A stretch of 64,000 nt of DNA from Bacteroidales bacterium (GTDB lineage: Bacteria > Bacteroidota > Bacteroidia > Bacteroidales > Lentimicrobiaceae): positions 107,501-171,500 of the forward strand of contig JADJEQ010000037.1 of NCBI GenBank assembly GCA_016709025.1. Direction: 5' to 3'. Shown here piece after piece: positions 27,493-35,662 of this stretch. Within the stretch, counting starts at the first letter, position 1, and each line of letters opens with the position of its first letter. The notes below the pieces were generated by a model. That model was not told the origin of the DNA and did not search any database. It saw only the letters and a program-made list of their open reading frames with translations. The translations under genes were made by a program, and so were the position numbers.

Positions 27493-28515
27493 TCAGTATT
27501 TTACAGCTTTAAGAACATTAACCGTATGTTCCTGCATTTCATCCGTAAAATCGAGATGCGTAACAAACCGGATGGATTGCCTGTCAAAAGCAATGGCTTT
27601 CAGTCCCTGCTTTTCAAATTCAAGACAGACTGCTGCTGCCGTCAGTGGAGTTTTGACCCTGAAGATCACAATATTTGTTTCAACCTTAAAAACCTCTTCA
27701 ACCCAGCTGAGTGTTGACAATAAATTACCCAGGGCTTTTGCCCTCCGGTGATCTTCCTTCAGCCTTTCCAGATGGTGGTCAAGGGCAAAAACTCCGGCTG
27801 CCGCCAGAAAACCGGCCTGGCGCATTCCGCCACCGAACACCTTTCTTACCCTTCGTGCTTTACGGATGAACTCTTTGTCACCCAATAAAACCGATCCAAC
27901 CGGTGCACCCAGTCCCTTTGAAAAACAAACTGAGATGCTATCGAAAATGGCCCCGCAATCAGCTGCCGGTTGTCCTGTAACGGCAAGCGCATTAAATATC
28001 CGGGCACCATCCAGGTGATATTTCAGGCCGTTTTTCCGGCACACTTCCCCTATTTCAGCCAAAACATTGTTGTCGTAAACAGCCCCTCCCCCTTTGTTCA
28101 TGGTATTTTCCACCTCAACCAGTGCAGTGCGGGGCCGGTGCAGATCTTCCGGATTGATGTGGTCCAGCACATCCTGTGCTGAAATCATACCCCTGTCACC
28201 ATCCAGCAGGCAGACTGAAAGTCCCGAATTGCTCATCAATCCACCACCTTCATAATAATAAAGGTGCGAAAGTTTGTGCAGGATTACTTCTTCACCCGGT
28301 TGCGCGTGCACTTTGGCGGCTATCTGGTTGGTCATCGTTCCCGACGGGCAAAACAGGCCGGCCTCCTTGCCAAACAGGGTAGCGGTTTTTTCTTCAAGTA
28401 GTGTTACGGTGGGGTCTTCCCCGAACACATCGTCCCCGACACTGGCCGAAAACATGGCTTCAAGCATAGCTGGGGTGGGTCGGGTAATGGTATCACTTCT
28501 CAGGTCGACGATCAT
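27493..28515 (-). CDS. ltaE: Low-specificity L-threonine aldolase
   Basis: 340 residues; a fold-type I PLP enzyme that splits L-threonine or L-allo-threonine into glycine and acetaldehyde in the cytosol. The start MIVDLRSDTITRPTPAML has the family's D-L-R-S-D-T-x-T-x-P-T motif. GDDVFGEDPTV and FCPSGTMTNQIA follow. HLDGARIFNA (about 167-176) carries the PLP-binding Asp, and SVCFSKGLGAPVGSVLLG carries the Schiff-base Lys200. The Gly/Arg-rich segment VFGGGMRQAG is also typical. The length is normal. It stands alone on the minus strand, with a divergent protease gene upstream. Confidence 0.95.
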   Translation of the reverse strand: MIVDLRSDTITRPTPAMLEAMFSASVGDDVFGEDPTVTLLEEKTATLFGKEAGLFCPSGTMTNQIAAKVHAQPGEEVILHKLSHLYYYEGGGLMSNSGLSVCLLDGDRGMISAQDVLDHINPEDLHRPRTALVEVENTMNKGGGAVYDNNVLAEIGEVCRKNGLKYHLDGARIFNALAVTGQPAADCGAIFDSISVCFSKGLGAPVGSVLLGDKEFIRKARRVRKVFGGGMRQAGFLAAAGVFALDHHLERLKEDHRRAKALGNLLSTLSWVEEVFKVETNIVIFRVKTPLTAAAVCLEFEKQGLKAIAFDRQSIRFVTHLDFTDEMQEHTVNVLKAVKY

Positions 28516-28600
28516 GGAGCTTAATTTCAGACAAAGGTAGTAAATGCTTCAGCCTGCATCCTCCGGAGATGAATATTAACTGCCAATCAAAGAAATTTAT

Positions 28601-28608
28601 TAATTTTG
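28601..28608 (+). promoter_or_regulatory. Candidate -7 promoter element of the C10 protease
   Basis: TAATTTTG matches TAnnTTTG and lies 46 bases before the start codon at 28655. No good -33 TTTG is seen. Confidence 0.45.
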
Positions 28609-28654
28609 AACATCAGACAATCAACTATAATCCGGAATTAACCTCTCAGGAACG

Positions 28655-30772
28655 ATGAAGAAATTATTAATGGTTCTATTGCTTTTAACAGGGATTCTGC
28701 CCTCATATGCCCAGCAAATCAGTGTTTCAGAAGCTGGCTCACTGGCATTGAATTTTCTTAACGAAAGAACCGGAATTCATCAGATGGATAATGCTTCTGA
28801 AATAAGTGTGCTGAATCAGCTTGAAATCAGGGAAAACGGTAAATTGGTGCTGTATGCAGTTAATTTTGTTCCTGAAGGTTTTGTGCTGGTTTCTGCATCG
28901 GGGTGCACCTTCCCGGTGTTGGGATACAGCCTTAAAGGTAAATATACCGGCCTGAATGAGCCTGAAAACCTCAAAGCCTGGATCCGGTATTTTGGCAGAC
29001 AGATTGAATACGCAGATCAATCGGGCATAGCTGCGCCTGAAATACTTGCTTTACATAAAAGATGGAGTGATGACAACAGCCTGAAAATGTCGTTGAGCGG
29101 CAACCGGGTGGTTGAGCCCTTGCTCAGGACAACCTGGGATCAGGGCAACTACTACAATTCACTCTGCCCGGCCGATCCCGGCGGACCTGGCGGACATTGC
29201 TGGGCCGGTTGCGTTGCCACGGCAGTGGGGCAACTGATGTTCTATCATCGCTGGCCGAACCAGGGGACTGGTGAATACAGTTATACGCATCCGGTATATG
29301 GCGAACAATATGCGAATTTTGGTGAGACCAGCTATAACTGGAACGGAATGGAAACCGCCCTGGAAGGGCCAAACAGCCACATTGCATTGTTGCTCAACCA
29401 CCTTGGTGTTTCTTTCGACATGGATTACGGCCCCAACGGATCGGGCATGTGGAATCACAGTGCAGCCAATTCTATGCGCAACTACTTTAAATATGGCCCG
29501 CAAACCCAATATATCTTCCGCGACACCACCACCATGAACTGGGACAGTATCCTTGTTGCCAACCTTGATGCCCGCAAGCCGCTCTATTATGCCGGCTGGG
29601 AGGGAGTAGGTTCCACCAGCGGACATGCTTTTGTTTGCGATGGTTATGCCCCTGACAATTTCTACCATTTCAACTGGGGCTGGAGCAGCTCGTACGATGG
29701 TTATTTCCTGCTCTCTGCGCTGACACCGGGAGGGAACAATTTTAACTTTGCACAAGAATTAATCGTGGATATATATCCCGATACCCTGACCTATAACTAC
29801 CCCGAATACTGCACAGGACCGGATACCCTCAACACGATTGCCGGCACCTTCAGCGATGGCAGCAACATGGTAAATTACCTGAGCAATTCCGACTGTTTCT
29901 GGTTGATTCAACCGGATGAACCTGACTTTGATTCCATTTCATCCATAAACCTGAACTTCCCGCTTGTTGACTTTGCCGGGACTGACCGCATCAGGGTATA
30001 CCAGGGGGCTGACACCACAGCCACCGTGATTGCAGAAATTACCGGAACAAATTCACCGGCTACCATCAGTGTTCCGGCTGAAACATTTTTGGTGCGGTTT
30101 ACCAGCGACGATGCCGATAACACCGGCGGTTTCCTGGGCTCATTTAAAAGCGTTCTGCCGGTTTATTGCATCGGAACAACAACCCACACCGATTCTGCAG
30201 GTAGTTTTGATGACGGCAGCGGCGATAAAAAATACAGCAACAACGCGATCTGTAAATGGAAAATCATCCCTGAAAACCTGGTTCCTCTAAGATTGACTTT
30301 TGAATCTTTTGTGACTGAACCGGGAAACGATATCCTCCGGGTTTATGACCTGGGATCCCAGCAGCTGATTGCAACCTATTCCGGCGACACCCTCCCTGCT
30401 CCGCTGGTTATTCAAAGCGGCAAAGCATACCTTGTATTTATGACCAGCAAAGAAGCAACAGCCCAGGGTTGGACAGTCAGCTGGGAACCTGAAGGAACTA
30501 CAGGTATGGAAGATCAGCGGGAAACGGATGTAAAGATTTATCCAAATCCGGCTGACAATCAACTCTGGTTGAGCCCGGGAAAACTGGCTGGTAAAGAGGT
30601 AAGAACTGAGATATTCAGCACCGACGGAAAAAGTTTGTTTCAAAAAAATCTTTCATTCCCCGACGACGGAAGTCCGGTTACTTTGGATATATCCACCCTG
30701 AAACCCGGTTTCTTTATTCTGAAAATCCACAGTGCAGAGGGTTCTGCATCTTTCCGGCTGATAAAAATATAG
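28655..30772 (+). CDS. C10-family (streptopain-like) cysteine protease with CUB-like domains, T9SS cargo
   Basis: 705 residues. The signal peptide MKKLLMVLLLLTGILPSYA precedes a Spi-type inhibitory propeptide (about 20-150: QISVSEAGSLALNFLNERTG, FVLVSASGCTFPVLGYSLKG). The catalytic domain has Cys186 in AGCVATAVGQLMFYHRWP and His324 in TSGHAFVCDGY, followed by FYHFNWGWSSSYDGYF, the classic streptopain/interpain set. Residues about 385-620 contain two CUB-like modules (FSDGSNMVNYLSNSDCFWLI and FDDGSGDKKYSNNAICKWKI). The end (DVKIYPNPADNQLWLSPGK ... LKPGFFILKIHSAEGSASFR) is a T9SS sorting domain. It is likely secreted as a zymogen that removes its own propeptide. In Bacteroidota relatives include interpain and PrtT. 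Confidence 0.93.
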   Translation: MKKLLMVLLLLTGILPSYAQQISVSEAGSLALNFLNERTGIHQMDNASEISVLNQLEIRENGKLVLYAVNFVPEGFVLVSASGCTFPVLGYSLKGKYTGLNEPENLKAWIRYFGRQIEYADQSGIAAPEILALHKRWSDDNSLKMSLSGNRVVEPLLRTTWDQGNYYNSLCPADPGGPGGHCWAGCVATAVGQLMFYHRWPNQGTGEYSYTHPVYGEQYANFGETSYNWNGMETALEGPNSHIALLLNHLGVSFDMDYGPNGSGMWNHSAANSMRNYFKYGPQTQYIFRDTTTMNWDSILVANLDARKPLYYAGWEGVGSTSGHAFVCDGYAPDNFYHFNWGWSSSYDGYFLLSALTPGGNNFNFAQELIVDIYPDTLTYNYPEYCTGPDTLNTIAGTFSDGSNMVNYLSNSDCFWLIQPDEPDFDSISSINLNFPLVDFAGTDRIRVYQGADTTATVIAEITGTNSPATISVPAETFLVRFTSDDADNTGGFLGSFKSVLPVYCIGTTTHTDSAGSFDDGSGDKKYSNNAICKWKIIPENLVPLRLTFESFVTEPGNDILRVYDLGSQQLIATYSGDTLPAPLVIQSGKAYLVFMTSKEATAQGWTVSWEPEGTTGMEDQRETDVKIYPNPADNQLWLSPGKLAGKEVRTEIFSTDGKSLFQKNLSFPDDGSPVTLDISTLKPGFFILKIHSAEGSASFRLIKI

Positions 30773-30808
30773 TCTGGCATCTAAACCTAGGATCCAAAAA
30801 ACATTGTT

Positions 30809-31240
30809 TTAGTCGGGTACCTGAATTTTTTGTGGCATATCAAAAAGATGCAGTCCCGAACCCTGTTCGAGGCATTCCATGATTCTTTTCTTGAACTTCC
30901 AGCAGGTCATCTGCCTTGTTTCGAGACGGCGCGACAACTCATAGCTCGATATCTTCGGCGAACCACAAACCATGTAAGCTATCTCGAACGCATCGGTTAT
31001 GGGAATCCGGCAACGGTGGAAAATGGTGTGGGCAGTAGCCGATTCATCGGTTTTGCAACGGGTACAACGTCGGGAAAAAGGAGTTTTACCGCTGCAGTAA
31101 TTCGTGTTGCCACATTTACGACATATAAAACCCTCACGCCATTTCTCTTCAGCGATCACCGAAAGGCATTGCTCCGTATCTGAAAATCGTTTGCTGAATT
31201 CAGGGAAATCTATCGCTTTGAATAAATAAGAAAGATTCAT
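30809..31240 (-). CDS. Solo zinc-ribbon protein like the N-terminus of IS1595 transposases
   Basis: 143 residues from the ATG at 31240; a longer frame reaches 31270. The protein has CRKCGNTNYCSGKTPFSRRC then TRCK, a four-Cys zinc ribbon. After it come AHTIFHRCRIPITDAFEIAY and ISSYELSRRLETRQMTCWKF, a helix-turn-helix region typical of IS1595-type transposase N-termini. The DDE nuclease part, normally about 150 more residues, is missing: the frame ends at MPQKIQVPD and the downstream sequence up to the protease stop offers no continuation. Terminal inverted repeats were not seen. It may be a domesticated DNA-binding protein or a truncated remnant. Confidence 0.75.
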   Translation of the reverse strand: MNLSYLFKAIDFPEFSKRFSDTEQCLSVIAEEKWREGFICRKCGNTNYCSGKTPFSRRCTRCKTDESATAHTIFHRCRIPITDAFEIAYMVCGSPKISSYELSRRLETRQMTCWKFKKRIMECLEQGSGLHLFDMPQKIQVPD

Positions 31241-31354
31241 TGTATTTATTTGAAAATCAAAACTAAACAATCAGGCACGATCCTTGTTAATTTGCATTGT
31301 GCCGCAAAAATAAAAAAAATTAGTGATATTTATGCGATTTAAAAGAATTACTTT

Positions 31355-31362
31355 TATCTTTG
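31355..31362 (+). promoter_or_regulatory. -7 promoter element of the thioredoxin pair
   Basis: TATCTTTG followed by C is an exact match to the Bacteroidota -7 consensus, 37 bases before the start codon at 31400. The -33 region is weak. Confidence 0.6.
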
Positions 31363-31399
31363 CAGCGAATTAATAACGAACCTAAACTTCAAAACAAAT

Positions 31400-31915
31400 A
31401 TGAACTCACGAATTTTTTCCATCGTACTGATCGCCAGTATAGGTCTTTTAGGGTGCGGCTCTTCAAATGGCAAGAGCAACAAGGACAAAGGCAATGAAAC
31501 TTCAACTTCTTCTACAACACCAGAAGCAGGAAAAGTCATTCAAATGAATAAAGCCATGTTTATTGAGAAGGTTTTCAATTTTGAAGAAAATCCCAATGAA
31601 TGGAAATTCCGTGGCGACAAACCCTGCATCATCGACTTTTACGCTGACTGGTGCGGGCCCTGCAAGAAAGTTGCACCTGTTATGGCTGAACTGGCCGAAC
31701 AATATAAAGATCAGATTGTAATTTACAAAGTGAACACCGATCAGGAGCGTGAACTTGCCCAGATTTTCAACATTCGCAGTATCCCCTCAATTCTCTATTG
31801 CCCGGCACAGGGCCAGCCACAAATGACGATGGGCGCTTTGCCAAAAGATGAATTTGAGAAAATGATCAAAGAGTTGCTCCTTGCTCCGGCAACGCAACCA
31901 ACCTCAGAAAAATAA
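31400..31915 (+). CDS. Thioredoxin-like lipoprotein
   Basis: 171 residues. The start MNSRIFSIVLIASIGLLGC is a lipoprotein signal with Cys19, then a Ser/Thr/Lys-rich linker (about 20-45). A thioredoxin fold follows, with FYADWCGPCKKVAPVMAEL carrying the redox pair in WCGPC and the cis-Pro in IRSIPSILYCPAQG. It is probably anchored to a membrane and facing the periplasm. The next gene, 36 bases downstream, encodes a cytosolic version of the same protein, with shared wording throughout (CIIDFYADWCGPCK, IRSIPS, GALPK), so the two are tandem duplicates. They form an operon behind the promoter at 31355. Confidence 0.93.
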   Translation: MNSRIFSIVLIASIGLLGCGSSNGKSNKDKGNETSTSSTTPEAGKVIQMNKAMFIEKVFNFEENPNEWKFRGDKPCIIDFYADWCGPCKKVAPVMAELAEQYKDQIVIYKVNTDQERELAQIFNIRSIPSILYCPAQGQPQMTMGALPKDEFEKMIKELLLAPATQPTSEK

Positions 31916-31951
31916 TTCACCGAATCACAAATCAAAAAGAATATCAAAATA

Positions 31952-32314
31952 ATGGAACATCTGACACTTGAAACATTCAAAGCAAAAGTATTTGACTTTG
32001 AAAAAAACCAGGATTGGAAATTTGAAGGCCAATTACCCTGTATCATCGATTTTTACGCCGATTGGTGTGGTCCCTGCAAAATGGTAGCCCCGATCCTTGA
32101 AGAGCTTTCTAAAGAATACGATGGCAAAATCGACATTTACAAAGTAGATACCGAAGCCGAGCAGGAATTGTCACAGGTTTTCGGCATCCGCAGCATACCC
32201 AGCATGTTGTTCTGCCCTTCAGAAGGACAGCCGCGCATGGCACAGGGTGCTTTACCAAAAAGCTCCCTGATTCAGGCTATTGACGATGTACTGCTGAATC
32301 CAAAAGCCAACTAA
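31952..32314 (+). CDS. Thioredoxin (cytosolic paralog)
   Basis: 120 residues and no signal peptide. MEHLTLETFKAKVFDFEKN leads into PCIIDFYADWCGPCKMVAPI, with the WCGPC redox site, and FGIRSIPSMLFCPSEGQPRM with the cis-Pro. The DF-x-x-x-Q-x-W-K-F-E-G insert before the first strand is shared with the upstream lipoprotein and differs from ordinary TrxA. It is likely to reduce disulfides in the cytoplasm, perhaps handing electrons toward envelope partners. It is the second gene of a two-gene operon ended by the terminator at 32347-32372. Confidence 0.93.
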   Translation: MEHLTLETFKAKVFDFEKNQDWKFEGQLPCIIDFYADWCGPCKMVAPILEELSKEYDGKIDIYKVDTEAEQELSQVFGIRSIPSMLFCPSEGQPRMAQGALPKSSLIQAIDDVLLNPKAN

Positions 32315-32346
32315 AACCCTGTTGTTGATTTTACCTTTCCTGAAAA

Positions 32347-32372
32347 GGCCCGGAAGTTCCGGGCCTTTTTTT
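32347..32372 (+). terminator. Rho-independent terminator of the thioredoxin operon
   Basis: Stem GGCCCGG/CCGGGCC with loop AAGTT, followed by TTTTTTTG. It is preceded by an A run. It is a strong, canonical intrinsic terminator 33 bases after the stop codon. Confidence 0.92.
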
Positions 32373-32377
32373 GTTCT

Positions 32378-32385
32378 TATCTTTG
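32378..32385 (+). promoter_or_regulatory. -7 promoter element of the WbqC-like gene
   Basis: TATCTTTG followed by C, exact TAnnTTTG, 19 bases before the start codon at 32405 and immediately after the terminator of the previous operon. Confidence 0.55.
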
Positions 32386-32404
32386 CATTGTTTAATACAT
32401 TTTC

Positions 32405-33066
32405 ATGAAATCCGGAATCCCACCCGTCTTACTTCCAGCTGCCTGTTTACCTGAAATCGGGTTTTTCTGCTGGCTTTACCATGCGCCCTCAGTTGAGATC
32501 GAAATTCACGAGACCTATCCCAAACAAACCTGCCGCAACCGTTACCGCATAGCAACTGCTAACGGTCCCCTTATTTTAAGTATTCCGGTTATAAAAACAG
32601 ATGGGAACCACACACCCCTTGCCCGGGTCAGAATCGATAAATCAGAAAACTGGAACCGGATTCACTGGCGGGCCATTGAATCTGCGTATAATAAATCTCC
32701 ATTTTTCCTCTATTACAAAGATGATTTCGAACGGATATTTCATAATCCTCCTGAATTACTGATGGATTTTAACCTCACGATTTTAAAAATCTGTTGCAGG
32801 TTCACGGGAATAAAATCAGAATTCACTCTTTCGGAATCATACCAAAGGCTCCCAGGAAGGCCTGATTGACCTGCGCCGGGCTTTGATGCCTAAGCAACCG
32901 GTTCTGCCTGAACTTTTTTATCAGACATTATGAACCCTATATCCAGGTATTTTCCGACCGGCATGAATTTCTTCCCAATCTCAGCATCCTGGATCTTTTA
33001 TTCAATCTGGGGCCTGACACGGGTGATTATCTGAAAAAGCATATGCCGCAGGCAAGACAGGAGTGA
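32405..33066 (+). pseudogene. WbqC-family protein, interrupted by two frameshifts
   Basis: The first frame, 154 codons to 32869, gives MKSGIPPVLLPAACLPEIG ... YHAPSVEIEIHETYPKQTCR, NRYRIATANGPLILSIPVIK and IHWRAIESAYNKSPFFLYYK, typical of WbqC-like proteins. It then runs into a stop. The family's conserved remainder continues in a second frame (GLIDLRRALMPKQPVLPELF) from about 32855 and, after another shift near 32930, in a third (EPYIQVFSDRHEFLPNLSI, DLLFNLGPDTGDYLKKHMPQ), ending at the stop 33064-33066. So full-length coding information is present with two single-base shifts. This is either real inactivation or consensus error. WbqC proteins are linked to O-antigen sugar modification, but the reaction is unclear. 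Confidence 0.85.
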
Positions 33067-33103
33067 TGGTCGTCGTTACATTTCGGGGTGAAAGATGAAA
33101 TGA

Positions 33104-33214
33104 TGGAAGGATGGAATGTTGGAAGGATGGAACAATAGAATGCCTCAAGCTCCTCGTCTCACAGTCTTTTTTCTCCTTATCCCCATTTCTCCTTGTCCCC
33201 ATTTCTCCTTGTCT
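33104..33214. repeat. Short tandem repeats
   Basis: TGGAAGGATGGAA appears at 33104 and again at 33120 (period 16). A 16-base unit CTCCTTRTCCCCATTT occurs at 33173 and 33189 with a partial third at 33205. It lies between the WbqC remnant and the convergent pgpH gene and contains no gene. Confidence 0.75.
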
Positions 33215-33263
33215 GCCGAAACGAAGACGTAAATTTCCCGGTTGGGTCCATGCCCTGCGCCAA

Positions 33264-35339
33264 TCAGAGGGTCGGATATTCAATCCTGACATGATAAATA
33301 CTCATGAGTTTCTTTTTCAGAATTTTCTTGATCCGGGTAATGTCTTTAAGGGTTAGATCAGAATTAACAAATTGGTGGGTCTCGATCTGGCCATCAATAA
33401 TTTTATCTACCAATTGAGCGATGGATGCTGCTGTCGGCACTTTCACACTTCGTGAGGCCGCCTCCACTGAATCGGCCATCATCAAAACTGAAGTCTCCTT
33501 CGAAAATGGAACCGGGCCGGGGTAACGAAACAGTTTATCACTCACCTCCATATCCGGATTATCGATCCTCTGACGGTTGTAGAAGTACTCAACCATGCGT
33601 GTACCGTGATGGGTACGGATAAAATCAACCAAAACCTCAGGCAGTTTATGCTTTTTGGCTTTCTCAACCCCTTTGATAACATGGCTGACAATGATCGCTG
33701 CACTTTCTTCGAAGCTGAGCTCATCGTGTGGGTTAACGCCCGAAGCCTGATTCTCAATAAAATACATGGGCATTTCTATCTTTCCGATGTCGTGATACAA
33801 TGCTCCGGCTCGAACCAGCAGTGTATTTCCACCAATTTCATAAATAGCAGCTTCAGCGATATTCGCAACCTGCATTGAATGCTGGAAGGTACCCGGGGCG
33901 TAAAGCGACAATTGCCTCAGGAGTGGGCGGTTGGTATCGGAAAGCTCCATGAGGGTAACATCGGTAACCATACCAAAGAGCTTTTCGAACACGAAAATAA
34001 TGGGATACGAAAAAAGGGTAAACAGGGCACTGCCACCATAAAGCAGAAAACTGGAGTTATCGAGGTTGGCAAGACTACCATCCTGAATCAGCAACATGCC
34101 GATGTAAATTGCGGAATAGGTTACAAAAATTGCCAGGGCGGTAATGAAAAACTGAGCCCGGCGACGCAGTTCAGCAACGCTGATAATCGCAATAATTCCG
34201 GTAATCAATTGCTGAAAAATAAATTCGAACCCGCTTGGGACCATAAAACCAGTGAGCACCAGGGTAACTATATGCACAAACAGTGCTAGCCTCGTATCAA
34301 AAAACACCCTGATTACGATCGGTACGAGACAGAATGGCAACAGCATCAGCAGGTTGGGCGTTGAAGCGATCGTAAGGCTGGCCAGTGCTACCATACAGTA
34401 AATTGTAAGCAGCAGAATGATCAGTTTTTTATTTTCCGCAAAAACGTCGCGCCTGAATGAGATCATAAAAAGAATAAAAGCCACCATAGTGAGAGATATC
34501 AGCAGCGACTGTCCGAGCAAAATATTGCTGTACCTGAAGTTGCTTCCCAAACGCTGTTCATAATCAGATCTGAGCGATTCAAGAATCTGGAATTTCTCAG
34601 CATTTACCAGTTCTCCCTTCATAATAATCTTTTCACCGCTCTGGACCATACCCCTCGAATTAGGAATCTCGCTTACCAAAGCTTCACGGGCACGACGGGT
34701 ATTTTCAGGATCAAAAACGATGTTCTGCTTCAGAGCATTGAGTAATAGACCACTGAGCATTTCTGCATGTTCAGGATTTACCTGCGCTAATTGTCTGGTT
34801 ACATATATTTCTGCACTGGTTATCGTAAAGAGCCTTGAAAGAGGCACCCTGGAAGCGGTATTCCCTTCAACAATAAATATTTCATAATTGGAAGGTTTGT
34901 TTTCAATTTCATTGATGATGTTGATGATTCCATGAGAAAAAAGGGTATCAAGCACGCTGATGATGACTTCAAGTTCGGCCTGACGGGTTGCATTGTCACC
35001 TGCCTGTCTGCCGTATCGCGAAACCCAGGCTTTATCAAAGGAGTTGATCAGGTAATTCATTTGTTGATCGGCCAGGCCACGAAGTCGTTGAAAATAAGGC
35101 CTTGCATCACGCAAAGCTGCTTCCTGTTCTGTCTTTAACTCCGTTTCAGGTTTGAGAATTGCAAAATCGACAGGAGAAATCAGGTCATCGTGCTGCCAGG
35201 GTTTGCCACGCTGATATTCATACCTGAACTTACCTTCACGGGGAAAAATCATGATAAGCAACCAGATTACCATCGAAAACAGGAAAATTTTCCCTAAAAT
35301 ATCATGATGGTCACGAAGCCAGTAGAGGAACCTTTTCAT
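33264..35339 (-). CDS. pgpH: PgpH-type 7TM-HD cyclic dinucleotide phosphodiesterase
   Basis: 691 residues. An N-terminal helix (LFSMVIWLLIMIFP) is followed by a periplasmic 7TMR-HDED-like domain (about 40-280). Seven membrane helices follow (about 280-465; ILLGQSLLISLTMVAFILFM and so on). The cytoplasmic HD domain carries AGALYHDIGKIEMPMYFIEN with the metal-binding His-Asp pair near residue 516, then IIVSHVIKGVEKAKKHKLPE, RTHHGTRMVEYF and MMADSVEAASRS. This is the complete 7TMR-HDED/7TM/HD order of PgpH, which hydrolyses c-di-AMP; the substrate is inferred from homology. Single-gene unit, convergent with the WbqC remnant. Confidence 0.92.
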   Translation of the reverse strand: MKRFLYWLRDHHDILGKIFLFSMVIWLLIMIFPREGKFRYEYQRGKPWQHDDLISPVDFAILKPETELKTEQEAALRDARPYFQRLRGLADQQMNYLINSFDKAWVSRYGRQAGDNATRQAELEVIISVLDTLFSHGIINIINEIENKPSNYEIFIVEGNTASRVPLSRLFTITSAEIYVTRQLAQVNPEHAEMLSGLLLNALKQNIVFDPENTRRAREALVSEIPNSRGMVQSGEKIIMKGELVNAEKFQILESLRSDYEQRLGSNFRYSNILLGQSLLISLTMVAFILFMISFRRDVFAENKKLIILLLTIYCMVALASLTIASTPNLLMLLPFCLVPIVIRVFFDTRLALFVHIVTLVLTGFMVPSGFEFIFQQLITGIIAIISVAELRRRAQFFITALAIFVTYSAIYIGMLLIQDGSLANLDNSSFLLYGGSALFTLFSYPIIFVFEKLFGMVTDVTLMELSDTNRPLLRQLSLYAPGTFQHSMQVANIAEAAIYEIGGNTLLVRAGALYHDIGKIEMPMYFIENQASGVNPHDELSFEESAAIIVSHVIKGVEKAKKHKLPEVLVDFIRTHHGTRMVEYFYNRQRIDNPDMEVSDKLFRYPGPVPFSKETSVLMMADSVEAASRSVKVPTAASIAQLVDKIIDGQIETHQFVNSDLTLKDITRIKKILKKKLMSIYHVRIEYPTL

Positions 35340-35662
35340 AGTCAGATTTCAGAGAGTGTTCGGCAATGCAGTAAAGCACGAATATACAAAAAGATTGCAC
35401 AGCTGATAAACCAAATTGAGGTAATAGCAGAGGCAGAAATTGGATACAAAAGATATTCAGAGACACTGTTGTCCGATTAAAATTTATAAAATTCCAGCCA
35501 CAGTCTGACCCGCCTTTGCGGGAAAGTCACTAAACTGCCAGCCGGCAGGCAAGATCTATGAATTGAAAAGTTTTCAACATTCCGGCAAAAGCTGTTAATT
35601 ACTTCTTTGCAGTTCCCGTAAATTATTCAATATATTTGCCCAAACAACAGTGTTATCAATCA
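35340..35662. other. Intergenic region between divergent genes
   Basis: No gene is supported. It holds a hairpin at 35507-35524 (TGACCCGCCTTTGCGGGA), similar to one at 57350-57367, and an imperfect palindrome at 35536-35551 built around GCCGGC. The frame upstream of the NlpC/P60 gene (from 35636) adds nine codons before the preferred start. Confidence 0.6.
35507..35524. repeat. Hairpin, TGACCCGC family copy 1
   Basis: TGACCCGCCTTTGCGGGA; stem CCCGC/GCGGG. Fifteen of its 18 bases match the segment at 57350-57367. Probably a dispersed non-coding repeat. Confidence 0.6.

Noticed and set aside
30809..31270. Complete IS1595 insertion sequence
   Set aside because: There is no DDE domain and no terminal inverted repeats or target duplication around the gene.
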